A DNA stretch of 64,000 nt from Dysgonomonas sp. PH5-45. Its GTDB lineage: Bacteria > Bacteroidota > Bacteroidia > Bacteroidales > Dysgonomonadaceae. The translations under genes and the position numbers were made by a program. The stretch is from NCBI RefSeq assembly GCF_029893235.1, contig NZ_JARXWE010000015.1, forward strand, positions 1-64,000, given 5' to 3'. This document shows positions 23,900 to 32,878 of this stretch, piece after piece (position 1 is the first letter of the stretch; each line of letters opens with the position of its first letter). The notes below the pieces were generated by a model. That model did no database searches. It saw nothing but the letters and a program-made list of their open reading frames with translations, and was not told the DNA's origin.

Positions 23900-23919
23900 A
23901 CCACTAAAAAATCCGACGT
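23900..23919 (+). promoter_or_regulatory. Partial leader motif directly before mobA
   Basis: ACCACTAAAAAATCCGACGT ends at the mobA ATG. The left 14 bases match the motif at topB exactly; the right half (CAATAGT) is not conserved. Confidence 0.5.
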
Positions 23920-24357
23920 ATGAATGAAAAAGCAAAGAATCTCCCCAAAAGGGGAAAAGGGGGTAGAAACCCCAAGAATGATCCGGCGAATTACCGTTAT
24001 TCGGTAAACTTCACCGCAGTAGAACATGCCCGGTTCCTCACCATGTTTGAGCAATCAGGGCTACAATCGAAGGCTCGTTTTATCGCTGCCCGTGTTTTCG
24101 GGGACGAGTTTCGAGTGGTAAAAATCGACCGTTCCGCTATGGAATACGTTACTAAACTCACATCTTTTTACGCACAATTCCGTTCCGTTGGGACGAATTA
24201 CAATCAGGTTGTAAAGGAATTGCATACCAATTTTTCAGAAAAGAAAGCACTTGCTTTGCTCTATAAATTGGAAAAGGCAACGGTAGAACTGGCAGAAACG
24301 GGGAAAAAAATTCTGGAATTATCGGAAGAATTTAAGGAACAATGGTTGCAAAAATAA
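23920..24357 (+). CDS. mobA: Mobilization accessory protein MobA (relaxosome component)
   Basis: A 145-residue basic protein. Its N-terminus (LPKRGKGGRNPKNDPANY) is followed by a ribbon-helix-helix-like segment (YRYSVNFTAVEHARFLTMF), as in MobC/MobA accessory proteins, then a helical region (QFRSVGTNYNQVVKELH) typical of this family. It would bind oriT and help the relaxase nick. Its end overlaps mobB by 16 bases, so the two are coupled. It is the first gene of the rightward mobilization block. Confidence 0.88.
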   Translation: MNEKAKNLPKRGKGGRNPKNDPANYRYSVNFTAVEHARFLTMFEQSGLQSKARFIAARVFGDEFRVVKIDRSAMEYVTKLTSFYAQFRSVGTNYNQVVKELHTNFSEKKALALLYKLEKATVELAETGKKILELSEEFKEQWLQK

Positions 24358-25601
24358 ACATCGGTAGTAACCTGTACGGTGCATTGACGTACAATCAGGA
24401 AAAGGTTGATAAAGGTCTGGGAAAGATATTAGGTGCGAATCTTGTGTTTGAACCTGCCGATGGACACTTCAACGTTATTGATTGTATTGAGGACTTCATG
24501 CAGTTTATCCCGTCGCACTTCCGTACCGAACAACACGTTTTCCATGTATCCCTGAATCCACATGAGGATGATGTTTTGACAGATGACCAACTGGTAGATA
24601 TCGGAAGGGAATACATGAAACGATTGGGGTATGGCGATCAACCTTATCTGATATTCAAGCATGAGGACATTGAGCGGGAGCATATGCACATTGTATCGCT
24701 TCGGGTAAAAAGCGACGGAAAAAAGGTTTATGATGGAAAAGAACATGAACGAAGTAAGGCTATAACAGAAGATTTGGAACGGGAATATAACTTGCATCCG
24801 GCAGAAGGACAAAAGCAGGGTGAACAATGGGAACTAACCCCTGTCGATTTTTCAAAGGGAAACCTTAAAAAGCAGATTGCATCCGTTATCAAACCGCTGG
24901 CTTCTATGTATCACTTTCAAAGCATGGGAGAATATAAAGCCGTCCTTTCCTTATATAATATAAATGTTGAGGAACTGAAAGGCGAGGCAAAAGGAAAGCC
25001 TTATCGGGGATTGCTTTATTCCGCTTTGGATAGTGAGGGCAACAAGGTCGGCAATCCGCTAAAGTCTTCCATATTCGGGAAGTCAGTCGGTTACGATGGA
25101 CTGGAAAAGCGTATGGAGAAATCTGCCGAACGCATCAAAACTAAAAACCTGAAGACACATACATTAAAAGCGGTATCGGAAGCCAAGCAGGGCAGCCAAA
25201 GTGAGAGCGAGTTCCGAGCGAAGCTAAGGCAGCAGGGTATTGATGTTCTGTTTAGGCGGAATGATGAAGGACGGATATATGGCGCTACATTCATAGACCA
25301 TACTACCCGCACCATACTGAACGGTTCCCGATTGGGTAAAGAGTATTCCGCTAATGTTTTCAATGACCTGTACGGTGGAAAACAGGAACAAGCACAAGAG
25401 CCAGTCAAAGACACACGCCTTTCTGATGTTTACAATAATATTCAGCCAGGCACGCACCATGATAACAGTTACACTTCGGATAGTGTAACCGGTGGGCTTT
25501 TCTCAATTCTTAATCCGGAGCCGGAGAACCATCCTAAAGAAGAAATGCCATTACCACGTCGTAAGAAAAAAAAGAAGCGCAGGTATGGCAGGCAGATGTA
25601 A
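24342..25601 (+). CDS. mobB: Relaxase MobB (PF03432 family)
   Basis: A 419-residue relaxase. The N-terminal domain has the metal-binding HxDxxxxHxH-type motif in FKHEDIEREHMHIVSLRV (around residues 104-121), and an earlier conserved segment EQHVFHVSLNPHEDD. The catalytic tyrosine is expected in the N-terminal part (Y13 or Y17 in LYGALTYNQEK). The C-terminal half is charged and ends in a very basic tail (RRKKKKKRRY). It nicks oriT and leads the strand into the recipient. In CTnDOT-like elements mobC follows directly; here two metal genes intervene. Confidence 0.92.
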   Translation: MVAKINIGSNLYGALTYNQEKVDKGLGKILGANLVFEPADGHFNVIDCIEDFMQFIPSHFRTEQHVFHVSLNPHEDDVLTDDQLVDIGREYMKRLGYGDQPYLIFKHEDIEREHMHIVSLRVKSDGKKVYDGKEHERSKAITEDLEREYNLHPAEGQKQGEQWELTPVDFSKGNLKKQIASVIKPLASMYHFQSMGEYKAVLSLYNINVEELKGEAKGKPYRGLLYSALDSEGNKVGNPLKSSIFGKSVGYDGLEKRMEKSAERIKTKNLKTHTLKAVSEAKQGSQSESEFRAKLRQQGIDVLFRRNDEGRIYGATFIDHTTRTILNGSRLGKEYSANVFNDLYGGKQEQAQEPVKDTRLSDVYNNIQPGTHHDNSYTSDSVTGGLFSILNPEPENHPKEEMPLPRRKKKKKRRYGRQM

Positions 25602-25638
25602 TAAAATATAGGTTTTGTTTGTCATTTCACCTATACGA

Positions 25639-25674
25639 TAAAAGACGGAATCAGGTTATTGATTTCGTCTTTTA
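25639..25674. terminator. Terminator after mobB
   Basis: TAAAAGACG (25639-25647) pairs with CGTCTTTTA (25666-25674), with a further inner AATC/GATT pairing. A-rich and T-rich sides allow use in both directions, between mobB (+) and the CDF gene (-). Confidence 0.8.
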
Positions 25675-25737
25675 TAATTAATAACTTGCCCATTAGGATG
25701 TTGAATCAACAAAGTTATTGTCTGTAATTAACTATAT

Positions 25738-26433
25738 TTATTCTGGATCTGCCGTGTGTTGCTTTTTTTTATAGTCAATTAAATCTTTACCCGAACCTTT
25801 CATCAGATCAATAGCCCATTTTGTTATTACTACCGAGCTTATTATACCACTCAAACAATCTAACCAATATATCTGCCAAAACATTCCGATAGTTAGGGCA
25901 ATAATAGCGGTTATACTTGTTAATCCGTCAGCCAATACATGTAGGTATGCCGAGTGGATATTATGGTCACGATGCTCATGATCGTGATGCAGGAATACTG
26001 CACTTAGAGCATTTACAATCAATCCAACAATGGCAACGATAATAGCTTCCTTGAAAAATATATCTACTGGATTCATTAACCTTTGTACGGATTCAACTGC
26101 CATCAATACAGCTACAATCAGCAATGCTACGGCACTCGTATAGCCGGATAAAGCCAATAGTTTCCCTTTATTGAATGAGTGATTTTCTGTTTGTGAATAC
26201 TTACGGGCTGCATAGTAAGCAACCCATGTCAGACCTAAAGCAAGTACATGGGAAGCCATGTGCCAGCCGTCAGCTAATAATGCCATTGAGTTAGTCCAGT
26301 ACCCGAAGCTAATTTCTACTACCATTGTTGCGGCTGTCAGCAAAACAACCCATTTGGTTTTCTGTTCGTTGGTATGTGTATGATTTTTAGTATGCGGATG
26401 ATTATTCTCCGCATGATTATGTTTATCTCCCAT
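25738..26433 (-). CDS. CDF-family divalent metal efflux transporter lacking the C-terminal domain
   Basis: A 231-residue inner-membrane cation diffusion facilitator, closest in pattern to DmeF/CzcD. It has a His-rich N-terminus (HNHAENNHPHTKNHTHT) and six membrane segments. Metal-site residues are recognisable in LLADGWHMASH (segment 2) and HVLADGLTS (segment 5). The His-rich loop HHDHEHRDHNIH lies between segments 4 and 5. The protein stops shortly after segment 6, so the usual cytoplasmic C-terminal domain (about 80 residues) is missing. It would export Zn, Co or Ni. It is paired with the 26487 gene and inserted between mobB and mobC. Confidence 0.9.
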   Translation of the reverse strand: MGDKHNHAENNHPHTKNHTHTNEQKTKWVVLLTAATMVVEISFGYWTNSMALLADGWHMASHVLALGLTWVAYYAARKYSQTENHSFNKGKLLALSGYTSAVALLIVAVLMAVESVQRLMNPVDIFFKEAIIVAIVGLIVNALSAVFLHHDHEHRDHNIHSAYLHVLADGLTSITAIIALTIGMFWQIYWLDCLSGIISSVVITKWAIDLMKGSGKDLIDYKKKQHTADPE

Positions 26434-26486
26434 GATGATTAATATTTTATTTGGATAATCGTCTTATTATTTAGCTAAGAAGTTAT

Positions 26487-26888
26487 TTATAAAATATTAT
26501 TCTTGGGTGGATGCCAGATTGAGTTAATAAGATTTTGAGGAATATAATATGTGTGATCCGGTATTTTAATATCGGATTTTATGGCAAATGGTTTTTCAGG
26601 ATTGTCGAAAGAATGTTCCGCAAATATAAAAGGATTAATATGTACTGTATTAAGTGAGTTATGAAAAGGCAAAGATGCGTGATTGTGATTTGCCTTTTTT
26701 TTCGTTTTATGCTCATTTTCGGAATAATGCAGTTTAAAAAAATCTTTTAAGTCAATGGATGTTTCTTCAGTGTGTTCGCAATAATGTTGGATTAAAAAAG
26801 GCAAGCGATATATTTCCTGCAAAACAGTATTAGTGAATCCTATTTGCAGGGACAGTAAAGTAACGACTATGATGGTCAAAAATTTCAC
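26487..26888 (-). CDS. Small exported His-containing protein next to the CDF gene
   Basis: A 133-residue protein with a GTG start (no ATG upstream), a hydrophobic signal segment (residues 3-20) and a mature part with scattered histidines (FKLHYSENEHKTKKKANHNH). Similar short proteins are often found next to metal efflux genes in Bacteroidota. I do not recognise a domain. It lies 53 bases before the CDF gene and after a perfect 12-bp dyad, so the two genes are probably a metal-regulated operon. Confidence 0.6.
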   Translation of the reverse strand: MKFLTIIVVTLLSLQIGFTNTVLQEIYRLPFLIQHYCEHTEETSIDLKDFFKLHYSENEHKTKKKANHNHASLPFHNSLNTVHINPFIFAEHSFDNPEKPFAIKSDIKIPDHTYYIPQNLINSIWHPPKNNIL

Positions 26889-26908
26889 GCCTCAAATTTA
26901 GCAATATT

Positions 26909-26937
26909 CCTTAAAATAGTAAATCACTATTTTAAGG
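26909..26937 (-). promoter_or_regulatory. Perfect 12-bp dyad upstream of the CDF operon
   Basis: CCTTAAAATAGT (26909-26920) and ACTATTTTAAGG (26926-26937) are separated by five bases. An overlapping second dyad GTAAAT/ATTTAC spans 26919-26944. It lies 21 bases before the GTG start, a typical operator position. No matching regulator gene is adjacent. Confidence 0.65.
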
Positions 26938-26972
26938 TATTTACTTATAAGGTACCTCTTATTCCATTTTAG

Positions 26973-27009
26973 CGCCACTCGCTGCCAAATCGAAGCCACA
27001 AGCGACCAC
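26973..27009 (+). repeat. Dispersed transfer-gene repeat, copy in the mobC leader
   Basis: A 37-base segment starting CGCCACTCGCTGCCAAATCG, with one mismatch to the copy at 29152. The similarity continues more weakly for another 15 bases. It lies 73 bases before the mobC ATG in sense orientation. Confidence 0.8.
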
Positions 27010-27082
27010 ATGACAGAAAATCAATCATTTACAAGAACAACCTCTCTAATTTCGCTTCTCAAACTTTTAATTTTTAAAGATT

Positions 27083-29092
27083 ATGCAACAAGAAGATGAT
27101 TTAAGAGGACTTGCCAAAGTGATGGAGTTCATGAGGGCAATCAGTATTATTTTTGTAGTGATAAACATTTATTGGTTTTGCTATTACGCTTTGCGTGAAT
27201 GGGGAATCAATATTTCGGTAGTTGATAAGATACTACTGAACTTTGACCGGACTGCCGGACTATTCGGTAGTATTCTTTATACCAAATTATTTGCCGTTGT
27301 TTTCCTTGCCCTTTCGTGTCTGGGAACTAAGGGAGTTAAAGAGGAAAAAATCACTTGGCCGAAAATCTATGTTTTTCTGACAATAGGTTTTATCCTGTTC
27401 TTTATGAATTGGTGGATACTTGAATTGCCATTACCTGCATCGGCTACAACAGGTTTTTACATCCTGACAATGGCAGCAGGTTATCTGTTCCTTTTGGTCG
27501 GTGGATTATGGATGAGCCGTTTACTCAAAAACAATATGTTCGACGACGTATTCAACACGGAGAACGAGAGTTTTATGCAGGAAACACGGCTATTACAGAG
27601 TGAATATTCCGTGAACCTGCCTACGAAATTCTGGTATAAGAAAAAAGAATGGCGGGGTTGGATAAACGTTGTAAATCCTTTTCGTGCAAGTATTGTGTTA
27701 GGAACTCCGGGCAGTGGGAAGTCATACGCTGTTGTTAATCAATACATTAAGCAACAAATTGAGAAAGGATTTTCAATGTACGTGTATGATTTTAAGTTTC
27801 CTGACCTTTCTACAATCGCTTATAATCATTTACTGAACAATCAATTAGGCTACAAAAAAGTCCCCACGTTTTACGTGATAAACTTCGACGATCCGAGCCG
27901 TTCACACCGATGTAATCCAATCAACCCTTCTTTCATGGAAGATATTAGCGATGCTTACGAATCGAGTTATACAATTATGCTTAACCTTAATAAAACATGG
28001 GTGCAAAAACAAGGCGACTTCTTTGTGGAATCTCCGATAATTCTGTTTGCTGCTATTATATGGTATCTCCGAATTTATAAAGACGGAAAATATTGCACAT
28101 TCCCTCATGCGATAGAGTTCCTGAATAAAAGGTATGAAGATATTTTCCCTATTTTGACAAGTTATCCCGAACTGGAAAACTACCTAAGTCCCTTTATGGA
28201 CGCGTGGCTTGGGGGCGCAATGGAACAGTTGCAGGGACAGATAGCAAGTGCTAAAATACCGCTTTCAAGAATGATTAGCCCGCAATTATACTGGGTAATG
28301 AGCGGTGATGAGTTCACGCTTGATATAAACAACCCTGATGATCCGAAGGTATTAGTCGTAGGCAATAACCCCGATAGGCAAAATATATACGGCGCAGCTT
28401 TGGGACTTTACAATTCCAGAATAGTTAAATTGATAAACAAAAAAGGGCAATTAAAGAGTTCGGTCGTAATCGACGAATTACCGACAATTTATTTCAAAGG
28501 TCTTGACAATTTGATCGCAACAGCCCGTAGTAATAAGGTTGCTGTGCTTTTGGGCTTTCAGGATTTTTCGCAGCTAATAAGGGACTACGGGGATAAGGAA
28601 GCAAAAGTTGTGATGAACACCGTAGGAAATGTTTTTAGCGGTCAGGTTGTGGGAGAAACTGCAAAAACATTATCCGATAGATTTGGTAAAGTCTTACAGA
28701 AACGCCAGTCTATGACTATTAACCGCAATGATAAATCGACCTCTATAAGTACCCAGATGGATAGCTTGATACCACCGTCCAAAATCAGTAACTTGACACA
28801 AGGGATGTTTGTCGGAGCGATTGCCGACAACTTTGATGAACGTATCGAGCAGAAAATTTTCCATTGTGAAATAGTTGTAGATAATGCAAAGGTAGCTGCC
28901 GAAACTAAGGCTTATCAATCTATTCCTATTATTACCGACTTTAAAGACGAAAACGGAGTAGATAAGATGAAAGAGCAGATACAGCTCAACTATAACCGTA
29001 TCAAAGAGGAAACCAAACAAATTGTTGCAGAAGAACTACAACGCATTAAGGATGATCCTTCATTGGCTCATTTATTACAGCAACAAGAATAA
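27083..29092 (+). CDS. mobC: Type IV coupling protein MobC (VirD4-like ATPase)
   Basis: A 669-residue membrane ATPase. The N-terminal YWFCY-type region has four membrane segments (about residues 15-155, with INIYWFCYYALREW). It is followed by the TraG/VirD4 motor with Walker A LGTPGSGKS at about 206-214, Walker B VVIDELPTI near 461 and the LLGFQDFSQL helix. It brings the relaxase-DNA complex to the mating channel. The C-terminus is a charged helix. It is transcribed alone after the inserted CDF genes, with its own leader carrying the dispersed repeat, and ended by a strong terminator. Confidence 0.95.
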   Translation: MQQEDDLRGLAKVMEFMRAISIIFVVINIYWFCYYALREWGINISVVDKILLNFDRTAGLFGSILYTKLFAVVFLALSCLGTKGVKEEKITWPKIYVFLTIGFILFFMNWWILELPLPASATTGFYILTMAAGYLFLLVGGLWMSRLLKNNMFDDVFNTENESFMQETRLLQSEYSVNLPTKFWYKKKEWRGWINVVNPFRASIVLGTPGSGKSYAVVNQYIKQQIEKGFSMYVYDFKFPDLSTIAYNHLLNNQLGYKKVPTFYVINFDDPSRSHRCNPINPSFMEDISDAYESSYTIMLNLNKTWVQKQGDFFVESPIILFAAIIWYLRIYKDGKYCTFPHAIEFLNKRYEDIFPILTSYPELENYLSPFMDAWLGGAMEQLQGQIASAKIPLSRMISPQLYWVMSGDEFTLDINNPDDPKVLVVGNNPDRQNIYGAALGLYNSRIVKLINKKGQLKSSVVIDELPTIYFKGLDNLIATARSNKVAVLLGFQDFSQLIRDYGDKEAKVVMNTVGNVFSGQVVGETAKTLSDRFGKVLQKRQSMTINRNDKSTSISTQMDSLIPPSKISNLTQGMFVGAIADNFDERIEQKIFHCEIVVDNAKVAAETKAYQSIPIITDFKDENGVDKMKEQIQLNYNRIKEETKQIVAEELQRIKDDPSLAHLLQQQE

Positions 29093-29116
29093 ATATACAT
29101 ATATATATAATGTAGG

Positions 29117-29145
29117 AGAGCCGGATTTCCGGCTCTTTGTTTTTC
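29117..29145 (+). terminator. Intrinsic terminator after mobC
   Basis: AGAGCCGGA (29117-29125) pairs with TCCGGCTCT (29128-29136) across a two-base gap, followed by TTTGTTTTT. The hairpin starts 25 bases after the mobC stop codon. Confidence 0.92.
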
Positions 29146-29151
29146 CTATAA

Positions 29152-29188
29152 CGCCACTCACTGCCAAATCGAAGCCACAAGCGACCAC
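29152..29188 (+). repeat. Dispersed transfer-gene repeat, copy in the 29275 leader
   Basis: A 37-base copy starting CGCCACTCACTGCCAAATCG, in sense orientation 86 bases before the next gene. Between it and the ATG a further perfect hairpin occurs: TTCTGCAT (29234-29241) with ATGCAGAA (29250-29257). Confidence 0.8.
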
Positions 29189-29274
29189 CTGCCGAAAAAT
29201 CAACAGCTAACCTCTTGATTACCGCTACTTTTATTCTGCATTAATAGTGATGCAGAACAAAAACAGTTTTTATT

Positions 29275-30759
29275 ATGGATGAAAAATTAAATCCGAAAGA
29301 CAAAGTTCTCCTGATGCGAGATGAAGGAGAAGGCAACAAACTCAAAGTCGTGAAAGGCATCGACAAAAAAGGTAAAATTGATGCCATTGATCCCATGAAG
29401 GCGAAGCAAACCGATTTTATCAAAATTGACAAACACGCCGATCCCCTTGAAAACTTTTTCAAAAACTTCTTTAATCAAGCTAAAAACCCGTCGCATACAG
29501 GATTCTATGCGGTTACCGTCGATATGCTTGATAAAGTATTAAAACTAAGTGATGAAGATTTGGAGAAGTATCGTATCAATCCGAAAGATTATATGAATCA
29601 GCAGGAACAATCCACCAAAGAGAGTGAAAAGCAAGTTCAAACCGAAAAAAAAGAAGAAAAAATGGAAGCAACACCAGCAACCGAACAGAAGACCGAATTT
29701 AAGCAATTCGACACAAGCCGTATCCCTGAAAGTGAATATCAGAAATACGGTATCAAGCCCGAAAATCTGGAGGGCGAACTCAAAGCCATGAGTTACGGGT
29801 ATAAATCTCCGCACCTTGTAGATATCAACCCCAAAATAGAGGGAGTAGAATATCCCATGAAAGCCCGTCTTTCACTGGAGGAACAGCCGGATGGCAGCCT
29901 GAAATTTACCCCGCATCCATACCAACAGCAGGTTGATTTGGAAAAACCGTTTCAGGGCATTATGCTCCCCAATGACGTAAAAGAAAACCTGTTAGCAACG
30001 GGTAACAGTGGTAGGGTGGTAGAACTGGAGCCAAGACCGGGCGAAAAAGTACCGTCGCTTATTTCTATCGACAAGCAGACTAACCGTTTGGAAGCCGTAC
30101 CCCTTGATAAGCTCACAGTATCTCAAAACCTGAAAGGTGTTGAGTTATCTCCTGAACAACAACAGGCATTAAAAGAAGGGAAAAAGGTACTCGTAGAGGG
30201 TATGACCTCCAAAAAGACAATAGGTACCGATAATCCTAAAAAATTCGATGCTTATGTTCAGTTTAATGCAGCCAAAGGCGGTTACGATTTCAATTATGAC
30301 GGATTAGACCGCAATAAGTATCAGCAGAACAATAGACAGGAACAAAGCCAGAACGGAGAACAGCAGAACCAAGTCCGTATTCCTAAAAAACTTTTAGGCG
30401 TTGATTTGGACGATAAACAACAAAGTTCTCTCCGGGAAGGAAAAGCCGTCTATGTTCAGGGTATGATGAAAGACGGAAAGGGCGAGCCTTTCAATGCCTA
30501 TGTAAAGGTCAATCAGGAAAAAGGCAAACTGGATTTCTTTAAGTGGAACCCGGACAGAGCCAAAAAGCAAGGTGCGGATGTGAAAGTTGCCGAAGGCAAT
30601 AAGACACAGGTAGCAGTCAATTCACAGGGTAAAACCAATGAAGCAACCAAACATTCAAATGAACCCCTGAAACAAGGTCAGCAAAACCCGACCGAAAAGC
30701 AGCAAGAGCAGAAGCAGATTAGGAAACCTGTGAAAAAGTCCACAGGACATAAAATGTAA
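29275..30759 (+). CDS. DUF4099/DUF3945 domain protein of conjugative transposons
   Basis: A 494-residue charged, soluble protein. The N-terminal part (residues 1-100) includes the acidic/basic MRDEGEGNKLKVVKGIDK segment. A DUF4099-like region (about 140-220, RIPESEYQKYGIKPENLEG) and repeated DUF3945-like units follow: LKGVELSPEQQQALKEGK, then KKLLGVDLDDKQQSSLREG. The tail is Gln- and Lys-rich. Such proteins always accompany topB and the methylase-helicase gene in these elements; their function is unknown. The DUF3945 unit is also at the end of the 8120 gene. It is separated from topB by 28 bases containing the leader motif. Confidence 0.8.
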   Translation: MDEKLNPKDKVLLMRDEGEGNKLKVVKGIDKKGKIDAIDPMKAKQTDFIKIDKHADPLENFFKNFFNQAKNPSHTGFYAVTVDMLDKVLKLSDEDLEKYRINPKDYMNQQEQSTKESEKQVQTEKKEEKMEATPATEQKTEFKQFDTSRIPESEYQKYGIKPENLEGELKAMSYGYKSPHLVDINPKIEGVEYPMKARLSLEEQPDGSLKFTPHPYQQQVDLEKPFQGIMLPNDVKENLLATGNSGRVVELEPRPGEKVPSLISIDKQTNRLEAVPLDKLTVSQNLKGVELSPEQQQALKEGKKVLVEGMTSKKTIGTDNPKKFDAYVQFNAAKGGYDFNYDGLDRNKYQQNNRQEQSQNGEQQNQVRIPKKLLGVDLDDKQQSSLREGKAVYVQGMMKDGKGEPFNAYVKVNQEKGKLDFFKWNPDRAKKQGADVKVAEGNKTQVAVNSQGKTNEATKHSNEPLKQGQQNPTEKQQEQKQIRKPVKKSTGHKM

Positions 30760-30764
30760 TACCA

Positions 30765-30787
30765 ACCACTAAAAAATCCAATAGTAA
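30765..30787 (+). promoter_or_regulatory. Leader motif immediately before topB
   Basis: CCACTAAAAAATCCAATAGT followed by AA and the ATG. This is a full-length copy of the motif. Because it ends at the start codon, it would form the ribosome-binding region. Confidence 0.6.
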
Positions 30788-32878
30788 ATGAAAGTAATAA
30801 TTGCAGAAAAGCCAAGCGTAGCCCGTGATATAGCGGCTATCGTTGGTGCGGATAACCGCAAGGACGGTTATTTAGAAGGGAACGGATATTGTGTAACGTG
30901 GGCATTTGGCCACCTCATAGGACTGGCAATGCCGCAGGACTATGGTATTACAGGATTTCAGGCTGAAAACCTACCGATACTTCCTGCCGAATTTAAGTTA
31001 TTGCCCCGTCAGGTAAAGGACGGTAAAGAATACAAACCTGATCCGGGCACAATGAAACAACTTAAAGTTATCAAAGAGTTATTTAATAAATGTGAGTGTA
31101 TAGTGGTTGCGACCGATGCCGGAAGAGAAGGGGAGTTAATTTTCAGATATATATATAATTATCTGGAGTGTTCCCGCCCTTTCGACCGTCTTTGGATAAG
31201 CTCTCTCACGGATCAGGCTATCCGCAAAGGATTGGAGAACCTACGTCCGGGAAAAGAGTACGACAACCTGTATCGTTCGGCAAAAGCCCGGAGCCAAGCC
31301 GATTGGGTTGTCGGGATAAACGCTTCACAAGCCCTGTCAATATCAGCCGGGCACGGCGTATGGTCATTGGGAAGGGTGCAAACACCTACACTCGCCATGA
31401 TATGCAGCCGTTATCTGGAAAACAAAGATTTCAAACCGCAAACCTATTTTCAGGTAAAATTGCACACAGTAAAAGATGCAACCCAGTTCGCCGCTATTTC
31501 CACAGAACGGTTTGGCACAAAGCAGGAGGCAGACGACATCTTAAACCGTGTCCGATCCGCCGAATCCGTAAACGTGATAAGCGTCGAAAAGAAAGAAGCC
31601 AATCAGGAACCTCCATTGCTGTACGATTTGACTACTTTGCAGAAAGAAGCGAACAGCCGCCATAGTTTTTCAGCAGATAAAACCCTGTCGGTAGGCCAGT
31701 CGCTTTACGAAGCGAAACTTATTTCCTATCCAAGAACGGGAAGCCGTTATATTTCCGATGATGTTTTTGCCGAGATACCCACCCTTATCGGTCAGTTATC
31801 CGGTTACGCTCCATTCGGCAACTATGCAAAAACAATGTCAGGGGCAAGCCTGAACAGGCGTTCTGTAAACGATAAGAAAGTAACAGACCACCATGCCCTG
31901 ATTATCACTGAAAATATGCCGAAAGATATTTCAGCCGACCAACGTATCATATATGATATGATTGCTGCCCGTATGTTGGAAGCCTTTTCCGGCAAATGTA
32001 CCAAAGAAAACACAAGCGTTTCTTTGGATGCTTCGGGCATTGCTTTTTCAGTCAAAGGTAGCATTATCCTTATTCCCGGTTGGCGTGCCGTATTGAACGC
32101 ACCTGATGAAGAAAAAGGCGAAGACGATGCTCCGGCACTCCCGTCCCTGTCCGATGGCGATATACTTCCCATTAACGGAACGGATTTACTGAAGAAACAA
32201 ACCAAGCCCCGCCCATTACATACGGAAAGTAGTTTATTATCTTCTATGGAAACCTGCGGTAAAGACCTTACGGACGAAACGGAACGGGAAGCGCTCAAAG
32301 AATCGGGTATCGGAACACCTGCCACCCGTGCCGCTATTATCGAAACGCTTTTCTCCCGTGAATATATTCAGCGTGAAAAGAAATCCCTTGTTCCTACCAA
32401 TAAAGGATTGGTTGTCTATCTGGCTATCCGTGATAAAAAAATAGCGGACGTAGCTATGACCGGAGCATGGGAAAGCGCATTGAATAAAATAGCAACGGGA
32501 GAAATGGATGCCGATACCTTTCATCGAAGTATCGAAGTATATGCCGCACAGATTACCACCGAATTACTGGAGAAGAAAATCGAAGGCGGCAATACAAGAG
32601 AGAGCTGTCCATGTCCGAAATGTAAAAACGGTCAGGTAGTAATATTCCAAAAGGTTGCAAAATGTAACAATGAGGCTTGCGGACTGACAGTATTCCGGAA
32701 TAAATCAGGAAAAGACCTGACGGACGGACAACTGAAAGACCTGCTAACCAAAGGCAAGACAGGTACTATCAAAGGCTTTAAGAGTAAAGAAAATAAGCCT
32801 TTTGATGCTGCCGTAGCTTTTGATGCAGAGTATAAAGCGATATTCCAATTTGATAATTCCAAAAAGAGGAAAAAGTAA
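30788..32878 (+). CDS. topB: DNA topoisomerase III
   Basis: A 696-residue type IA topoisomerase. The N-terminal toprim domain has IIAEKPSVARDIA and the acidic TDAGREGELIFR triad. The active-site tyrosine is Y314 in ISYPRTGSRYIS. The C-terminus has a zinc-ribbon-like CPCPKCKNG...CNNEACGL segment (about 600-630) and a basic tail. Plasmid- and transposon-borne TopB relaxes or decatenates DNA during transfer or replication. The stop codon overlaps the next start (TAATG). Confidence 0.96.
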   Translation: MKVIIAEKPSVARDIAAIVGADNRKDGYLEGNGYCVTWAFGHLIGLAMPQDYGITGFQAENLPILPAEFKLLPRQVKDGKEYKPDPGTMKQLKVIKELFNKCECIVVATDAGREGELIFRYIYNYLECSRPFDRLWISSLTDQAIRKGLENLRPGKEYDNLYRSAKARSQADWVVGINASQALSISAGHGVWSLGRVQTPTLAMICSRYLENKDFKPQTYFQVKLHTVKDATQFAAISTERFGTKQEADDILNRVRSAESVNVISVEKKEANQEPPLLYDLTTLQKEANSRHSFSADKTLSVGQSLYEAKLISYPRTGSRYISDDVFAEIPTLIGQLSGYAPFGNYAKTMSGASLNRRSVNDKKVTDHHALIITENMPKDISADQRIIYDMIAARMLEAFSGKCTKENTSVSLDASGIAFSVKGSIILIPGWRAVLNAPDEEKGEDDAPALPSLSDGDILPINGTDLLKKQTKPRPLHTESSLLSSMETCGKDLTDETEREALKESGIGTPATRAAIIETLFSREYIQREKKSLVPTNKGLVVYLAIRDKKIADVAMTGAWESALNKIATGEMDADTFHRSIEVYAAQITTELLEKKIEGGNTRESCPCPKCKNGQVVIFQKVAKCNNEACGLTVFRNKSGKDLTDGQLKDLLTKGKTGTIKGFKSKENKPFDAAVAFDAEYKAIFQFDNSKKRKK

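Noticed and set aside
31168-31665. 165-codon ORF overlapping topB
   Set aside because: It is out of frame with topB in the same strand, rich in Arg and Pro, and without a start context. The topB reading has all its motifs.
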